From: Irpex lacteus | Lineage: Eukaryota; Basidiomycota; Agaricomycetes; Polyporales; Irpicaceae | DNA: 64,000 bases | Assembly (NCBI GenBank): GCA_001986395.2 | Contig: MQVO02000003.1 | Span: 1-64,000, forward strand | Direction: 5' to 3' | Shown: piece by piece, positions 22,328 to 34,506 of the stretch | Layout of the letters: each line of letters opens with the position of its first letter | Position numbering within the stretch: the stretch's first letter is position 1 | Made by a program: the position numbers and the translations under genes | The notes under the pieces: model-generated | What the model saw: only the letters and a program-made list of their open reading frames with translations | What the model was told of the DNA's origin: nothing | The model's database searches: none

Positions 22328-23672
22328 ATGGCCGCAGTTGACGCGAACCATCCGATAGCGCCTCCGAGCACTATGCCCTACCCACCTCTGCACACCGACA
22401 AGAAGTTTATTGTGCTCTCCGACTGGTTGGTAGTCCATCTTGTGACTTTGCCGTTAGGTTGACCCTGTCAGCATTCCTTCTTATTTTTCCTTTACTCAAC
22501 CATTATTCGTCATGCGTAACGATGCTGATCCTTGTCTCTGTTATCAACATTGTATAGGGACGGTACCATCACCAACCGCGACTCGAATGATTGTACGTAT
22601 GCTAGCTTCTGTTATTGACCACGCTGCGGGGAATGATGTTGATTGACTATTGCCTATGTTTCAGATATGACAGATCACTTGGGGTATGGTGCAGAGAAAC
22701 GGCGTCAAGGAAACTTGGATATCCTCTCTGGTAAGGTGACCTTCAGGTGCGTGACACGTGCAATGATGAGTGTCGCTGCGCATTAACGATCATATCGTTG
22801 CTGTAGAGATGAGTTCCGGAGGATGTTGCAGAGTGTAGTGGCAAATGGGCACACGTTCGACGAGTGCAAAGAAGTTCTCAGAAACAGTGAGTCGTCCAAG
22901 TTCCGAATTATGGTCAGCGCTAGCTAAATCACCGCAGATATCACTCTTGATGTTGGTTTCAAACAGTTCTACGACTTCTGCAAGGCAAACGATATCCCTG
23001 TGGTCATTATCTCGAGGTGAGCTAGTTACACCGATCACAGACTACTGAGGTACTGGCGATAACTTTCGCATGCTCAGTGGAATGGCTCCTTTAATCCGAG
23101 CAGTTTTATCGAAACTTATCGGAGATGAAGAGGCCCAGAACATTGAGATCGTCGCGAACGACGCGGATGTCGATGCCGATGGGAAATGGGAGATCAAGTA
23201 CCGACACCCCACCAGCGGATTTGGACACGACAAAAGCCAAGCAATACTCCCTTATCGCGCTCTTCCCAATCCTCCGACGGTATTCTTCTTTGGGGACGGT
23301 GTATCAGGTGCGTATACGTATACGTATGCTGTCATCGGCCTCCGAGCAGTTTGGTTCGCGATTCGGGCGCTGCGTGTCATGTCAAACTTTTCATCTAGAA
23401 TGTTGCTTCCGGTTTCTATGCTGGACTTTCTGCTCCGTGTCAACGTTTGGATGCTTACGTTCCCTACCTTAGATATGTCTGCCGCCAGGCACGCGGACGT
23501 TCTGTTCGTCAAGAAGAAGCCGGGGATGGACAACGACCTGGCCGCGTACTGCACTCGGGAAGGCATCCCGCACATTTTGTTTGAAGATTTCGGGAGGGCA
23601 TTGGGTGTGGTACAAGAGGTGGTTGAAGGAAAGTTGACTGTGAAGGACGCTCTGGCTCTTGGGACAGCCTAA
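22328..23672 (+). CDS. HAD-superfamily phosphatase (phosphoserine-phosphatase-like / MtnX-like)
   Basis: ATG at 22328 starts MAAVDANHPIAPPSTMPYPP. The nucleophile motif appears across an intron (22426-22557) as LSDW-DGTIT, the DxDxT signature of haloacid dehalogenase phosphatases. Next come YMTDHLGYGAEKRRQ, DEFRRMLQSVVANGHTFDEC, then DFCKANDIPVVIISSGM (motif II, Ser), GFGHDKSQAI (motif III, Lys) and VFFFGDGVSD (motif IV). The C-terminal part is ARHADVLFVKKKPGMDNDLA and LTVKDALALGTA-stop. The layout resembles fungal proteins annotated as phosphoserine phosphatase-like or 2-hydroxy-3-keto-5-methylthiopentenyl-1-phosphate phosphatase. The substrate cannot be decided from the sequence. Cytosolic location is inferred because there is no signal peptide. 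A 168-bp intron, longer than its neighbours, splits GDGVS from DMSAARH. Confidence 0.85.
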
Positions 23673-24684
23673 ATGTAAGTAAGACCCTATCGCAGGTCGA
23701 CTTCGAACCAAGGCGTACACATCATGGAAGGTAATGAAACGCGCGAGAATTGGCCCGGGTGCATTTGTGTTATGTACAAGCGTCCCGACAAGAAAGGGTG
23801 GGTTTTTGCTTGCCTCTTCCGTTCACTGTTTCGGTTCGGTCCAGGCCGCGGTAGTTGTGATATCGCACTGATACTCCAGCAAGTGAATAGAGCACCGTGC
23901 ATGGTGCAGCGTGAACTCGATCAAAAAGCAGATTACGGCTGATGTAAATGGCGCATGGATATGATGACCCAGGTCATATGTTTTCCGAAGCGTATGTAGG
24001 GGTCTGGTACACCGGAGGCTGGTGTCCGAAGGGGCATCAAGGACAACTTTGACCAGGGTATTGTCATAGAAACTGTCCTACACCGAACGGAGGAGGTCAC
24101 GATCGAGAGTAATGCGAGCAAGGTACAGTTTGTCTCGAACCCTCTGGGAGTGATCGGACAAGTTGGTGCATGGTGCCACCAAGTGCAAGGTCCGCAATGC
24201 GTCTTTTTCTACTTTGTGAAGGAAAGAGCTGATCGTTGTTATCTTCAGTCCAACATAATAAGAGCCTGCTCTCTGGCTCAAGCTCGACGATCCTAGTAGT
24301 CCCGACATGCCTTACCCAATCTAGCCTCCCGACCCGCTAATTGCTGTTGGTACCTGAGCTCGGTTCGGTCCACCAAACTAGCGTGGCAACGCGTGGGTCG
24401 ATCTGATCTGATCTGATGCAACCTTAATCTTCCAACCTTACAATTTCGGAGCGTTCAGCAGTATAAAGGCTGGTATCGTCTCTGTACAGCTTATTCCCAA
24501 GTCTTGTCTCTCCCCCTTCCCTTCCGTATCTTCTTTCTGTCCCTGTCGCTCTCTCCTTCTGGTGCTCGCTCTTATAGGCCTCCACCACACGGACTGCTAG
24601 CGGCGTCCACAGGGCCTTATCACACATTCATTTTACCTCTGACCCGCAGTCTCTCACTTGAGTATATTCACTAAACCCAACATC
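23673..24684. other. Intergenic region and promoter of the DUF1996-WSC gene
   Basis: No gene is supported. A TATA-like tataaa lies at 24462-24467, about 220 bp before the start codon, followed by a CT-rich leader (24490-24560) typical of strongly expressed fungal genes. Confidence 0.45.
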
Positions 24685-27404
24685 ATGCTCTTCTCCAAGC
24701 TCTCTGCCTTCGCGGCAGCACTCGCGCTTTCTGCGACGCCCGCTGTCCTTGCTAGCAAGCACATGATCTTGCCAGGTGGCATGATCGCGTACACTCGAGA
24801 GGACCCCATTGTTAACCCAGGAGGGGTGAGTACAGAGCAGCAACTGGTTACAGACGCGGCGATCTTTTTTTCTGATGCTGACCCGCCCATCCGGATAACT
24901 CCTTCTCATGACAGGTCTCTACTCACGCCCATGCCATCTCTGGCGCTAGCAACATTAACGCAAACTCCAACTATGAGTCGTTGCGCAATGCCAAGTGCAC
25001 CACTCTGCCCATCCAAGATTTGGATAAGAGTGCTTACTGGACCGTATGTCTCTCTACTTGTAATCATGGTCTTCAAGTGATCTAATTCCATTTTCTAGTC
25101 GGCGGTTTATTACCAGGACCAGCAAACCAAGAAGCTCACGCTCATGGGTATGCACAGAATACCGCTCCGATATTCACGTCAATTCTGATTCAATGTACAG
25201 AGACTGGGAGAAACCATTACTACTTCTTCGACCGCAAGGGCCCGAACGAGAAAGTCGTTGCATTCCCCGAAGGATTCAGGGTACGTCGCTATTAGAGGCA
25301 TGGTATTGTATGTGCTGACGTGCTGTAGATGTTGGCGGGTAACCCCAACCGCTACACCATGAACTCATCCAGTGAGGCCGATCTCGCTGTGAGCTTCGTT
25401 TGCCTTGGTAGGTCTCTTTCTCGACAAAATTGCTTGTAAATTGACGGCCCGCAATAGACTACTCTGGTGCTGTCAGCCAAGACCCTGCCTACGCTCAGCG
25501 CAATGACCTCCGCTTCCCCGATATCAACAAGTGCAAGAACGGCATTCGTTTCCAGATCTTCATGCCTTCTTGCTGGGATGGTAAGAACCTCGATAGCCCG
25601 GACCACAAGTCCCACGTATCGTACCCTATTGGCAGCTTTGACAACGGCAGCTGTCCCCCAGAGTATCCGGTTCACCTCGTCAGCATCTTCTTCGAAACGT
25701 TCATCGATGTTGCCAACCATCCTTACTGGGGTGAAGGAGCGTATGTTACCAGCACTGGTGACCCGATTGGCTACTCGTGGCACGCTGATTTCATGAACGG
25801 CTGGGATGTCGCCAAGTTGCAGGAGGGCATCGATACTTGCCCTGACATGAACGGGAATGCTGCTTTGTGTCCTCTGTTTGCCCCTTACATCGACGACAAC
25901 AAGGCCAGCGCTTGCAAGCTGGAACTTGGCACTCCTATTGTAGATGAAGTTGTTGGCGTTAACGGCGAGTCGCTCGACTCTCTTCCTGGATGCAACGCTA
26001 TTCGTTCCGCTGGACAGGCTCCCTCTACTGCTGCATGCACCAAGCCCATCCCTGGATTCACGACGGCGCAGGCCGCTCTGCCTTCCGGCTGGGGTTACTC
26101 TGGCTGTATCGCCGAAGGCACCAATGGACGCGCACTCACGGGTGCCTCTACCAAGTCTCCTAACATGACTGTCTCGACCTGTGCAGCTTTCTGCCAGAGC
26201 AAGGGATTCAGCATCGCTGGTGCTGAGTACGGTGATGTAGGTCACCAGTGTCGAGTATCAATCTCTCCAACTAACATACAATCAATATGACAGGAATGCT
26301 ACTGTGGCAACTCTTTCTCGAATGGTGCCTCAGGTGCTGATCTTGGCTCGCAAGCCTGCAGCACTGCTTGTCCCGGAAACCGTAGGTCTCTTCGGTCTTG
26401 TAAGCAATCTTCGATGAAAACTGATTCGGTTACAGACATCTTCGAGGATTGCGGAGGACCATCGAAGCTTACTATCGTCAAGCAAGGTGCAGGAAGCACT
26501 TCTCCCGTCACCTCTTCTGCACATGCTTCTAGTTCCGCGTCTGTTGCTACTTCTCAAATTGCCGTTGCTTCGCCATCGTCCGTCAAGTCATCGAGCTCCG
26601 TGGTAGCCACCTCTTCCGCATCTGCTCCCTCCTCTTCCTCAGTTTCACCCGCTCCATCTGGCTGGACGGCTGCAGGCTGTGTTACCGATGGCGGAGCTCG
26701 TGCTCTCACCGGGTACTCCACCACCAGTACTGACATGACCGTTGACAAGTGTACGGCCGCGTGCTCATCGAAGGGCTTCTCCATGGCTGGGTTGGAATAT
26801 GGAAACCAGTGCTACTGTACGTCATTCGTGTGTTGTAGTCATGTTCGTTCTCCGAACTAATCGTCTCGCAGGTGGTAACTCCTTGGACCATGGATTCGGC
26901 GCACCTTCGACTCAGTGCAACTTCAAATGCCAAGGTGCAGACAACCAGACTTGCGGTGGTAACTGGGCTCTCAGCCTGTTCAAGGCCTCGAACACCTCTG
27001 CCAGCTCGAACAACGCTGCTACCAGCGGCTCTTCTTCCGCGGCTTGGTCTCAATTAGGATGCTTCCAGGATGGTCCCGCCCGCGCACTTACTGGCTTCTC
27101 TACGTCGTCGGACTCCATGACCGTCGAGCTTTGCACTTCGACTTGTGCCTCCAAGGGCTTCACCAAAGCCGGTGTCGAGTACGGTCGCGAGTGCTACTGT
27201 GGCAATGACTTTGCCAACGGTCTCGGAAAGCAGCTCGACGCCAAGACAGCTTGCTACATGTCTGCTGCTGGTAACAAGTCTCAGTCGGGCGGAGGCACCT
27301 GGACCCTCAACGTTTTCCAGGCTCCAGGTGCTGCCAAGACTTCGTCGAAAAAGCGCAGCCACCACTTCGGCCGTGTCAACCACTACCGCAACTCCCAGTT
27401 CTGA
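24685..27404 (+). CDS. Secreted DUF1996 protein with three WSC domains
   Basis: ATG at 24685 opens a signal peptide (MLFSKLSAFAAALALSATPAVLA). The DUF1996 domain follows over many short exons: HMILPGGMIAYTREDPIVNP, HAHAISGASNI, RNHYYFFDRKGPNEKVVAFP, INKCKNGIRFQIFMPSCWDG, and the family hallmark PHLVSIFFETFI-like segment with GYSWHADFMNGWD. Three WSC (Cys-rich, putative carbohydrate-binding) domains come next: SGCIAEGTNGRALTGAST..., AAGCVTDGGARALTGYSTT..., and QLGCFQDGPARALTGFSTS..., each with the CxxxCxSKGF and ECYCGN motifs. A Ser/Ala-rich linker (26510-26650), probably O-glycosylated, joins WSC1 and WSC2, and a shorter one joins WSC2 and WSC3. The protein ends KKRSHHFGRVNHYRNSQF. An extracellular or cell-wall location is inferred; DUF1996 has no established activity that I can cite. 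The exon borders inside WSC1 and WSC2 are consistent with simple splicing. Confidence 0.9.
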
Positions 27405-28165
27405 TCGCGGTTCTCTTTCGAGGGCGATGCAAGTCTGTCGTCCCTTCTCTCTCGTTCTTCAAATGGGTCAAGGGCGAGCCCCTTGCGTTGATTGAATCCG
27501 GAATCCGGTCTCCTATACCAAATCTCCTGCGTCGCTTCGGTCTCTCCCTGATATCCCCTCTCGTTGCGTCCGGCCACAGTCCGGGCACACTCCCATCTTC
27601 TATCCTATCTATTAATTCTTCTCATCGTGCTACTGGCCAATCTGCAAAGGCGAACGAGGCATACGACGACGATCCACGAATCTCGAGATACTTTTTCTGC
27701 CGGCCGAAAACTGGAAATCTTTGACCTCAACCGACTCGTCGTCGCATTCGCTCCCTTGTGTCTCCTGTTTCCATGGAGATTTATGCAACTAGTAGTAGCA
27801 ATTGCTTTGTTTTCATACGCGCTACGGCTCGCGTCATGTTTTGGTCTTACGGTGTCCAGGATGTAGCTAGGTTCTACTTGATAAAGAATTCATCCAATGC
27901 TTGCATAAATATGGCCGATCGTGCCCTTCATAGCTTGAGCATTGTCAGGCTTTAAGCTGGGGATGACGCATTCGTCTCTCGGGTCCCAGAAATGCTGATG
28001 TATAACAGGTAAAAAGGTACGATCGAATGCTAAAAATACATGTTGATAACGTTGTATGAAGCGAATATATACTGTGTAGGCTATGTGCCAAAAGTGGTCG
28101 ATCCTCAGTGCAGTTCCCGCTGCAAGACTGTCGCCCACGAACCGCGCATGACCAGCTGCGAGGGT
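27405..28165. other. Convergent intergenic spacer
   Basis: About 760 bp between the 3' ends of the DUF1996-WSC gene (+) and the inositol oxygenase gene (-). CT-rich 3' UTR-like sequence on the left; no coding feature seen. Confidence 0.4.
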
Positions 28166-29638
28166 TCACCACTCGATCACCTCAGGGAAGAACTTCGCAA
28201 TCAACCCTTGGTAGTAAGGCTTGAGGTTCTCTGGGTCTACAGGTTCGTCGCTCTTGCTGTAAAGATCGTACGGGTTGAACGCGCGAACAGCAGCCAACGC
28301 TCGTTGGTCTTTGGCGTTTGTCAGGTGCTGGTAAGCGTTCTCGCGATGCCATCTACGCGTCTCTTGTAAGCGACCAGGGATACGTATGAGCCAAGAATTG
28401 TATGCTCACGGGTAAAAGCTGTGGTAGCGAATCATGTAGAGTGCATCTTCCGGTAGACTGCTCTGGTTCTTCAGGACGTGATACAGGTACTGATCGACAG
28501 AAGTCAGTATAGCTGTTAATCTCAGATGCATGTGGCATGCCTACCTCATCGTGGCCCCATGAAAGCATCACATTATCGAGCCCACAATTTGGCTGGTAGA
28601 CACCATACTCGGTGGAGTACACTGGGTCTTTGAAGTCTGGGTTCCCCTCGAAGGTTTCGGGGTAAATGATCTTATCCGAGAACTTGCACCCGACAACGAA
28701 GGTGTCCTAACATACATACCGTGGTCAGCAATCCGGAAGAACTGGCCGGTAAAATGAAACCGCGACATACCCCTACCACGTCCCATTGGCCTCTGTGTAG
28801 CGTGGTCAGTATCTCCGGAGACGCTGGATCGAGAGAAGTGAAAGGATGCTTACTCAGATCCGAATATATAGAGAAGCTTCCCAAGATCGTGCACAAGGCC
28901 TGCGACCTACAAAAGGGCAGCGACATTCCCGCATTAGCTTCACCGACATTATGTCCGGCAATCATATTGGGTAAATACTGACCTGCATCCACTCTGGCTT
29001 CTGGTCTCGACGGATAGCTTCTGCGGTCTGGAGGAGGTGCTCGATCTGGGAGACGCTTGTCTGTAAACCATGACCCGGTGAGTTAGCTATTGTGTCTTCG
29101 ACTGAGCATAGGCAGAATACGCACGTCTGGGTCAGAGTCGTCGACGAGGGTGTTCAGCATTTCCATAGCCTCCCAGATGCCTGTAATGGATCCATTAATG
29201 TGACCGTCCCACGTGTGAAGAAGCATTTCGGAGCCTACCCATACGCGCGCGAACTGTCTTCTTGAAGGAGGAGCGGATGCGCAGGTTAAATTCCATCGTC
29301 TGCTTCTCTATGATAGACGTTATGGTATCAGAGACATCATCTCCATCAGGATGAAATGGTAGAGATATGTACCATGTTGCTCCTTGTAAAATCTCTTGAC
29401 GCGGTCGCAAGCGTCTTCGTATTGACGGAAGTTGTTCTTATCCTTGGCGGCGTCGAACTCGGATGCTTCGTTCCAAGCACGGTTGGCAGCATTGCCCTTC
29501 AGCTTGTTCACTGGATATTAAGATACGTAAGCTATGATATCCCAATGTATTTGACTGGTGTAGAGAATGCTCACCCTCGTCGATCGCGTCCTCGACGATT
29601 TCCATGGCAGCAACTTCGGTGGGCTCGATGTACTTCAT
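28166..29638 (-). CDS. MIOX: myo-Inositol oxygenase
   Basis: This enzyme oxidises myo-inositol with O2 to D-glucuronate in the cytosol, using a di-iron centre. ATG at 29638-29636 gives [20 protein letters not shown]. Later exons read [138 protein letters not shown] and [20 protein letters not shown]. The iron ligands expected for the family are visible: the His-Asp of VHDLGK, the His of SWGHDEY, and the His of RYHSFYPWH. About eight introns of 50-60 bp split the gene. The final residues match the conserved family C-terminus, so the gene looks complete and intact. Neighbouring genes do not form an inositol pathway cluster. Confidence 0.95.
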
Positions 29639-31408
29639 CTTGGTCTGGTAGTGTGAGTGTGTAGAGGAGTGATTGGTGTGGTTGAGTGGTTGGGCTGTGT
29701 GTTGATGAAAGACGAAGGAACGGTACCTGGTTATATAGGGATTGCCAAACAGCAGAAGCACCTGTACATGTATCTGTTGCTCCAAAATATGATCCAGCCG
29801 CTCGGCTAGTAAGTTGATACGCTGTTCGGCGGAAAACCGACTGTCTGGCTGAGCGTTCGGCGAGGACAGTGCACACGTTGTTGTAGGGTTGGAACTTTGC
29901 GTGAGTCGTACTTCGGTCGTACTCCAGTTACACTTCGCAGTATCGGCATGGAGTCGGCCATGGAACGACGCAAAATGAGCTCAAGGGTCCTGACGATTTG
30001 GATTTGCCCTAGCCACAACTTTGCCTCAAGTCGCCCGGAATTTTATTTGCGCTGCCAGTTGAGGTGGGTTCAAGCAGCGTTCGAGAGTTACAGTATGATG
30101 GAAGAATCGGAGCAGGGCGTATCAGAATCGTATTGATCTCGCTGATTAGATCCCGAGCACAGGCAACCTGTATTTTGAAGCCCGATGGTTCTCAAAAGGG
30201 CCGCGGGCAGCCCAAGAAGCTGTAAGATATCTATCCAAGGACGCTCATTCGTGAATTGCTGCTGACGCCACGATATGATAAACATGCGGCTTTAGATATA
30301 TCGCTCAGAACGTATATGACACAGTTAGCATATGCTGGCGTTGGCAGGCCTGTCTAAACTCACGTTGAGTCCGGGATTTGGGTGGCACAGCGCAATTCAT
30401 TAGCCTACTTTGCTGTGGACTCGATATGTGCACGTTGATCATGAACTTGTACTGTATCAGAGCGCAAACGCTGTTGCTTGGCTTCTGTTGGGCTTCCTAA
30501 ACGCTGCGAGAAATAGAGCCGAGGATTGTGTGTTCTCTGGCATTGGACTTGACTCGATGGTATCATCTTGAAGCTATTTTCGGCGAAGGGCATGAATTTC
30601 AGAACTATGATGTACACATTCGGCGTATCACAACCATACCTGTCTTTCGCCGCAGAGATTTGGAAATGTTCTGGACGTCTGCTTTCTCAGCTATCCTGAG
30701 AATGATACACCCCCTTTCACATTTTAGACTGTGCACAGTTTTCTATCACGTCTTCATAGCCTTGGGAAGTAGTACGAGGGATGCCACGAGGGTTGTTTGC
30801 AAGTACCGAGCTGTGAGGCCACAGAAAAGTGATGACATCTAGGGAGCTTGAAAGTGTTTTTTCAGTCTCTAAAAGCCGCAGCGTAGCACTAGGAACAAAG
30901 ATAAACAGCCTTACTGAATTCTCACCGTAAAAGTGCAGGCCGACGATCATGGGCATACAATCTGGATCCTGCCTTGTCGCGCAGAGAGTTTTTCACGCGT
31001 TCATAACGAACATGAGCACTGATCGAGGATTTACTGATCATGATCGTATCCGCGATATTCAATAACGTTCGCTTGCGCATGTGCTATCCACGAACGGGAA
31101 GGTATGTACGAGAAACACGAGGGGTAACTTGGCAGGTAACTATAAACTGCGTGGTTGTTGTCAGCGTGCAGTTGGTGGAGCTGAAGAGAAGGAGGCAACG
31201 TACCTCAAGGCGTAGTAATACAATACAGATCGACAGATCTACTAATGCGATATTAGCATACAACCCAAGGAACCATTTCGCCTGCGCGTTGCGGAAGAAG
31301 AGGGAACGGAAGAGAAGACATGAGGCCAGAGAGAAGGAATTCATAGGGGCGATCAAAAGCGATGCGAGGAATCGGGGATGGGGTTGACAGCGGACACAGT
31401 AGTGCAGC
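29639..31408. other. Intergenic region of 1.8 kb, nothing recognised
   Basis: It contains the promoter of the inositol oxygenase gene on its left side. Several short ORFs occur on both strands (for example + 30528-30842 and - 31084-31419) but none has family motifs or plausible exon partners. Confidence 0.4.
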
Positions 31409-32422
31409 TTAAGAGGCAAGATGGGAAAGGACGAGAACCCATATCAAGCCTAGTAAGCCCATGCTCGGTGTAGACAGGGACATGCTACTGCCATCGACAA
31501 GAGGCACAGCAGCACCGATGGTTTGATTGAGGCAATCGAGGAATGGTTGGTCGACCCATGATGGAAGAGGCGTATTAGGAACGGAAGAATCATTTGTCAG
31601 GGCAGCGGTGTTGTTGTATCCATCCAAGGTAAGTACGACGCTGCTTGCACGGTAGTATTGGACTGCTTGCTCCGGCCGTGGTGACGAAGGATCTGACGAA
31701 TTCAGAGCCATAGGCACCAGCATCGTAGAATTTCCGAGCGTGCAGTTCTGTGTCACCGAGTCAATAAGGGCGAGCACAGTCTCATTGTCAGCTAGGAGGT
31801 GGAACGTGTTGTTCGAACCGCTATCCTTGAACGCGGTTTGCTGCATGGGCCCACCCGGCCGGCTCGAGTTGTTCTCGTCGCCATACTGCGTACACACGTG
31901 TTAGCAAATGAACGCACGGCAGGGAAGTTGCTATACTATATACATACCTCTCGATCGTGCAGGTAGGCTGCACCGTACCCAAGCCCTCCGCCCCAGACAA
32001 CAGGCCAGAATAAGAATGGGAAGCCTAATCCGCCAACACCGCGGGTGGCGATGCCAGGGTACCCGCTTCCGTATATTCTAAACACGCATATAATCAGAAA
32101 AGATATTCGTTGAATGCAGAGAATGATCGTACTGTGTACCAAAAACCTGGTCGCGTGTCCCTCCTCCTTGGGTACGCCCAGCAAAAGGCTGGCCAGAAGG
32201 TATCGTTGTAGACCTGCCGCCGCCACTGCCGTACGACGTTATACTGGATCCACTCCGACCTCCAGTAGACCCACTGAGAGGTCTGCTAATCGCCCTGCCA
32301 CCAGAGCTTGACTCGCCGCCGCCACCACCTCCGCCGCCCCCGCCCCCCTTTCCCTTACCACCACCTCCTTTACGTTTGTAGAGGCGCTTCGTATCCTTCT
32401 TGGTCAAGAATGGGACAAACAT
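31409..32422 (-). CDS. Glycine-rich, probably GPI-anchored surface protein
   Basis: Three minus-strand exons join: residues from MFVPFLTKKDTKRLYKRKGG through a Gly run of eleven and a Gly/Ser-rich region (AISRPLSGSTGGRSGSSIT) to DQVFGT; then, after an intron with donor gtacgat and acceptor tttag, QIYGSGYPGIATRGVGGLGF and PFLFWPVVWGGGLGYGAAYL; then YGDENNSSRPGGPMQQTAF, a folded-looking part (FHLLADNETVLALIDSVTQN; YYRASSVVLTLDGYNNTAAL) and a C-terminal hydrophobic tail (MGLLGLIWVLVLSHLAS). The tail after a small-residue stretch (VDGSSMSLST) resembles a GPI-attachment signal. Many N-x-S/T sites fit a secreted protein. The annotated ATG gives a basic start without an obvious signal peptide, so an upstream exon may be missing. 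I do not recognise a named family. Confidence 0.65.
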
Positions 32423-33232
32423 ATTGAATCAAGCGCGCTGGCTAGTTGTCGTGGAGATGTCGAGCGAGAATAATGTGGTTCCGTGCAGTTTCTGTTGCTT
32501 GTTCATATACTGCACACCCTCGTCCGGGGCTGTGCTTGCTGCCGTGACCTTTACGCTACTAGAGTTCGATGTATGCGGGTACAAAGGGCCAGCTAAACGG
32601 CAGAGTTGCTTCCAAAGGAAATGGCCTGAGAGAGTTTGCACCGCCTTGAGGGTGGAGGCTGACCGCAAGTAGTGAAGCCGTGGACCTTGGCGCACATGGG
32701 GCTAAAGGTGTCGGGTCAAAATCGGAGCTGCGTTTATTAGTGTGTATGGAGAGAGCGGCATCGTCGACGGTAGCATATGCGTTGGCAGTGCTGCTCAATT
32801 CCATGGAACGTGGCGGTACGAGTTAGAGAATTTACCCAAGTCTAATCCACAGTCGCGGATTGTGAGCGAAGCGCGTAAACGACATGAATTCCGATAACGG
32901 CATCGAAATGTGCAGAGGCAGTTCGTGTAAACAACGCGTGTATAGGACGCGCAGGGTAAGCAGAGATGCCGCACCAATAAGAGCGATACCAGGCAATAGT
33001 CTTCCCAAAACTCAGCCTCCATGTCAGTTACGGACACAGCATCGGGCATGTTTCATTACATAGTCAATGCATATGATTGCGAGAGCGTCGGAGTAGATGG
33101 ATGAAAAACAGGGGGCATGACTATATGTAACCATACAACAACCGCACAGAACAAGGTACCGCCCAAAGATTTTTATGCAGTCCTAGGAAGCGTACCGTCA
33201 GTCATCATTCGTGTTAAAAGACGTTGAATAAC
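32423..33232. other. Intergenic region; possible small minus-strand frames only
   Basis: About 800 bp upstream of the Gly-rich gene and downstream of RPS6. Minus-strand frames 32795-33049 and 32559-32804 are adjacent and could form a small gene, but no motif supports it. Confidence 0.35.
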
Positions 33233-34119
33233 TCACTTCTTGTGGGCAGCCTTGATCGTGGCGACCTTCTCCTTCTTCTCGGCAACACGCTTGGCCAAGA
33301 GAGCCTCGTACTCGGTCTTCTGCTCCTTCTGGCGGTCGATCCGGCGGCGCTTGAGAGAGCGGAGGTGGCGGCGGCGTTGGAGGCGGAGGGGGGTGACGAG
33401 TCTCTGGATTTTGGGACTACACGCAAAGGTTTACGCTTAGACAAGAAAGTCCGAACCAGCGACTAAGTTACTCACGCCTTGGTGTATGGCTTCGCGTTCT
33501 CCTTCTTCGAGCTCGTGACCTCTCGCCTGATAACGTACTTCCTAACATCGTCCTCCTTGGACAAGTTGAAGAAGCGCCTGATCTTGGTAGCCCTCTTGGG
33601 ACCAAGACGTTTGGGGATGACGGTGTCGGTCAATCCGGGGATCTCGTTCTCGCCCTGCTTGACGATGACGACGGAGAGGACGGCAATATCGGGGCCAACG
33701 ATGCAGCCACGGACGGACTTGCGCTTGCGCTCACCGGTGCGGCGGATGCGGTAGCAAGAGTGGCCGTCGGAGAGGAGGAGACGGACACGGTGGGGAGCAA
33801 GGACACCCTGCTTCATGGGGAAACCCTGCTTGTCGTTTCCACCGGTGATACGGAAAACATAGCCCTTCCACTCATCACCCAGAGAGTCAGCGGGAACCTC
33901 CTGTGAGATCTTCTTCTCGTAGAAGACACGGCTAGTTTGTGATTGTAAAGTCAATAAACAAGTTCATATTTTGAGCATTTATGCTGTACGCACTAATGTC
34001 TCTCGTGGTCGAAGTCGAGGAGCTTTTGGGCCCCAGTGGCGGGGTCTGTGAACAGCAGTTGAGGAGGCCTATCTTCAACAACACGCGCAGCGTTACTCAC
34101 TAGCGATATTGATCTTCAT
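33233..34119 (-). CDS. RPS6: 40S ribosomal protein S6 (eS6)
   Basis: A component of the small ribosomal subunit. The protein starts [20 protein letters not shown], continues [79 protein letters not shown] and [20 protein letters not shown], and ends in the basic C-terminal helix ([20 protein letters not shown], then KK-stop). Four exons are needed; the first is only MKINIA plus one base, a tiny 5' exon common in fungal ribosomal genes. ATG is at 34119-34117 and stop at 33233-33235. It is transcribed divergently from RPS13 across 387 bp. The C-terminal Ser phosphorylation cluster of animal S6 is not present, as expected in fungi. Confidence 0.97.
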
Positions 34120-34506
34120 ACTGGAGGTTGAAAGTCAAAGAAAAGAGGTAGAAAGTCAGATTTTGGGGGGAAGCGAGGTAAGGAGCGACGGATATTGACC
34201 TTGTACGTCGGTGGGCCTGTCCTCGTCGGCGGCAGCGACGTCGGGGATGTCTTGAAGGTCGGGGCGGTCGTGTGGTAGTCCAAACAGGGACAATCTCAAA
34301 GTGGCTGGGCGCTAAATATGGTACTGTACAGTCCCATCAGCCACATTCCCGATTAGGCACGTGCTTCCTGTCCCCCTTACGAGCTCATCGGCAGCGACGA
34401 CGACAAGACCTCAAGACTTACCTCCGCCCCCTCAAAAATCTGTGAGTGCTGATTGGCACGCTGTGGAACGTAGAATGAAGTGCTGACCGCGCAACTTAGA
34501 GCCAAC
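34120..34506. promoter_or_regulatory. Shared divergent promoter of RPS6 and RPS13
   Basis: The 387 bp between the two start codons serve both ribosomal genes. A perfect E-box palindrome CACGTG lies at 34358-34363, inside gcacgtgc, and a palindrome actgtacagt at 34323-34332. The RPS13 side is CT-rich near its start. Function of these sites is inferred. Confidence 0.55.

Noticed and set aside
24128..24142. Match to a tRNA B-box (ggttcgagac on minus)
   Set aside because: The flanking bases do not form a T-stem or acceptor stem, and no A-box lies at the right distance.
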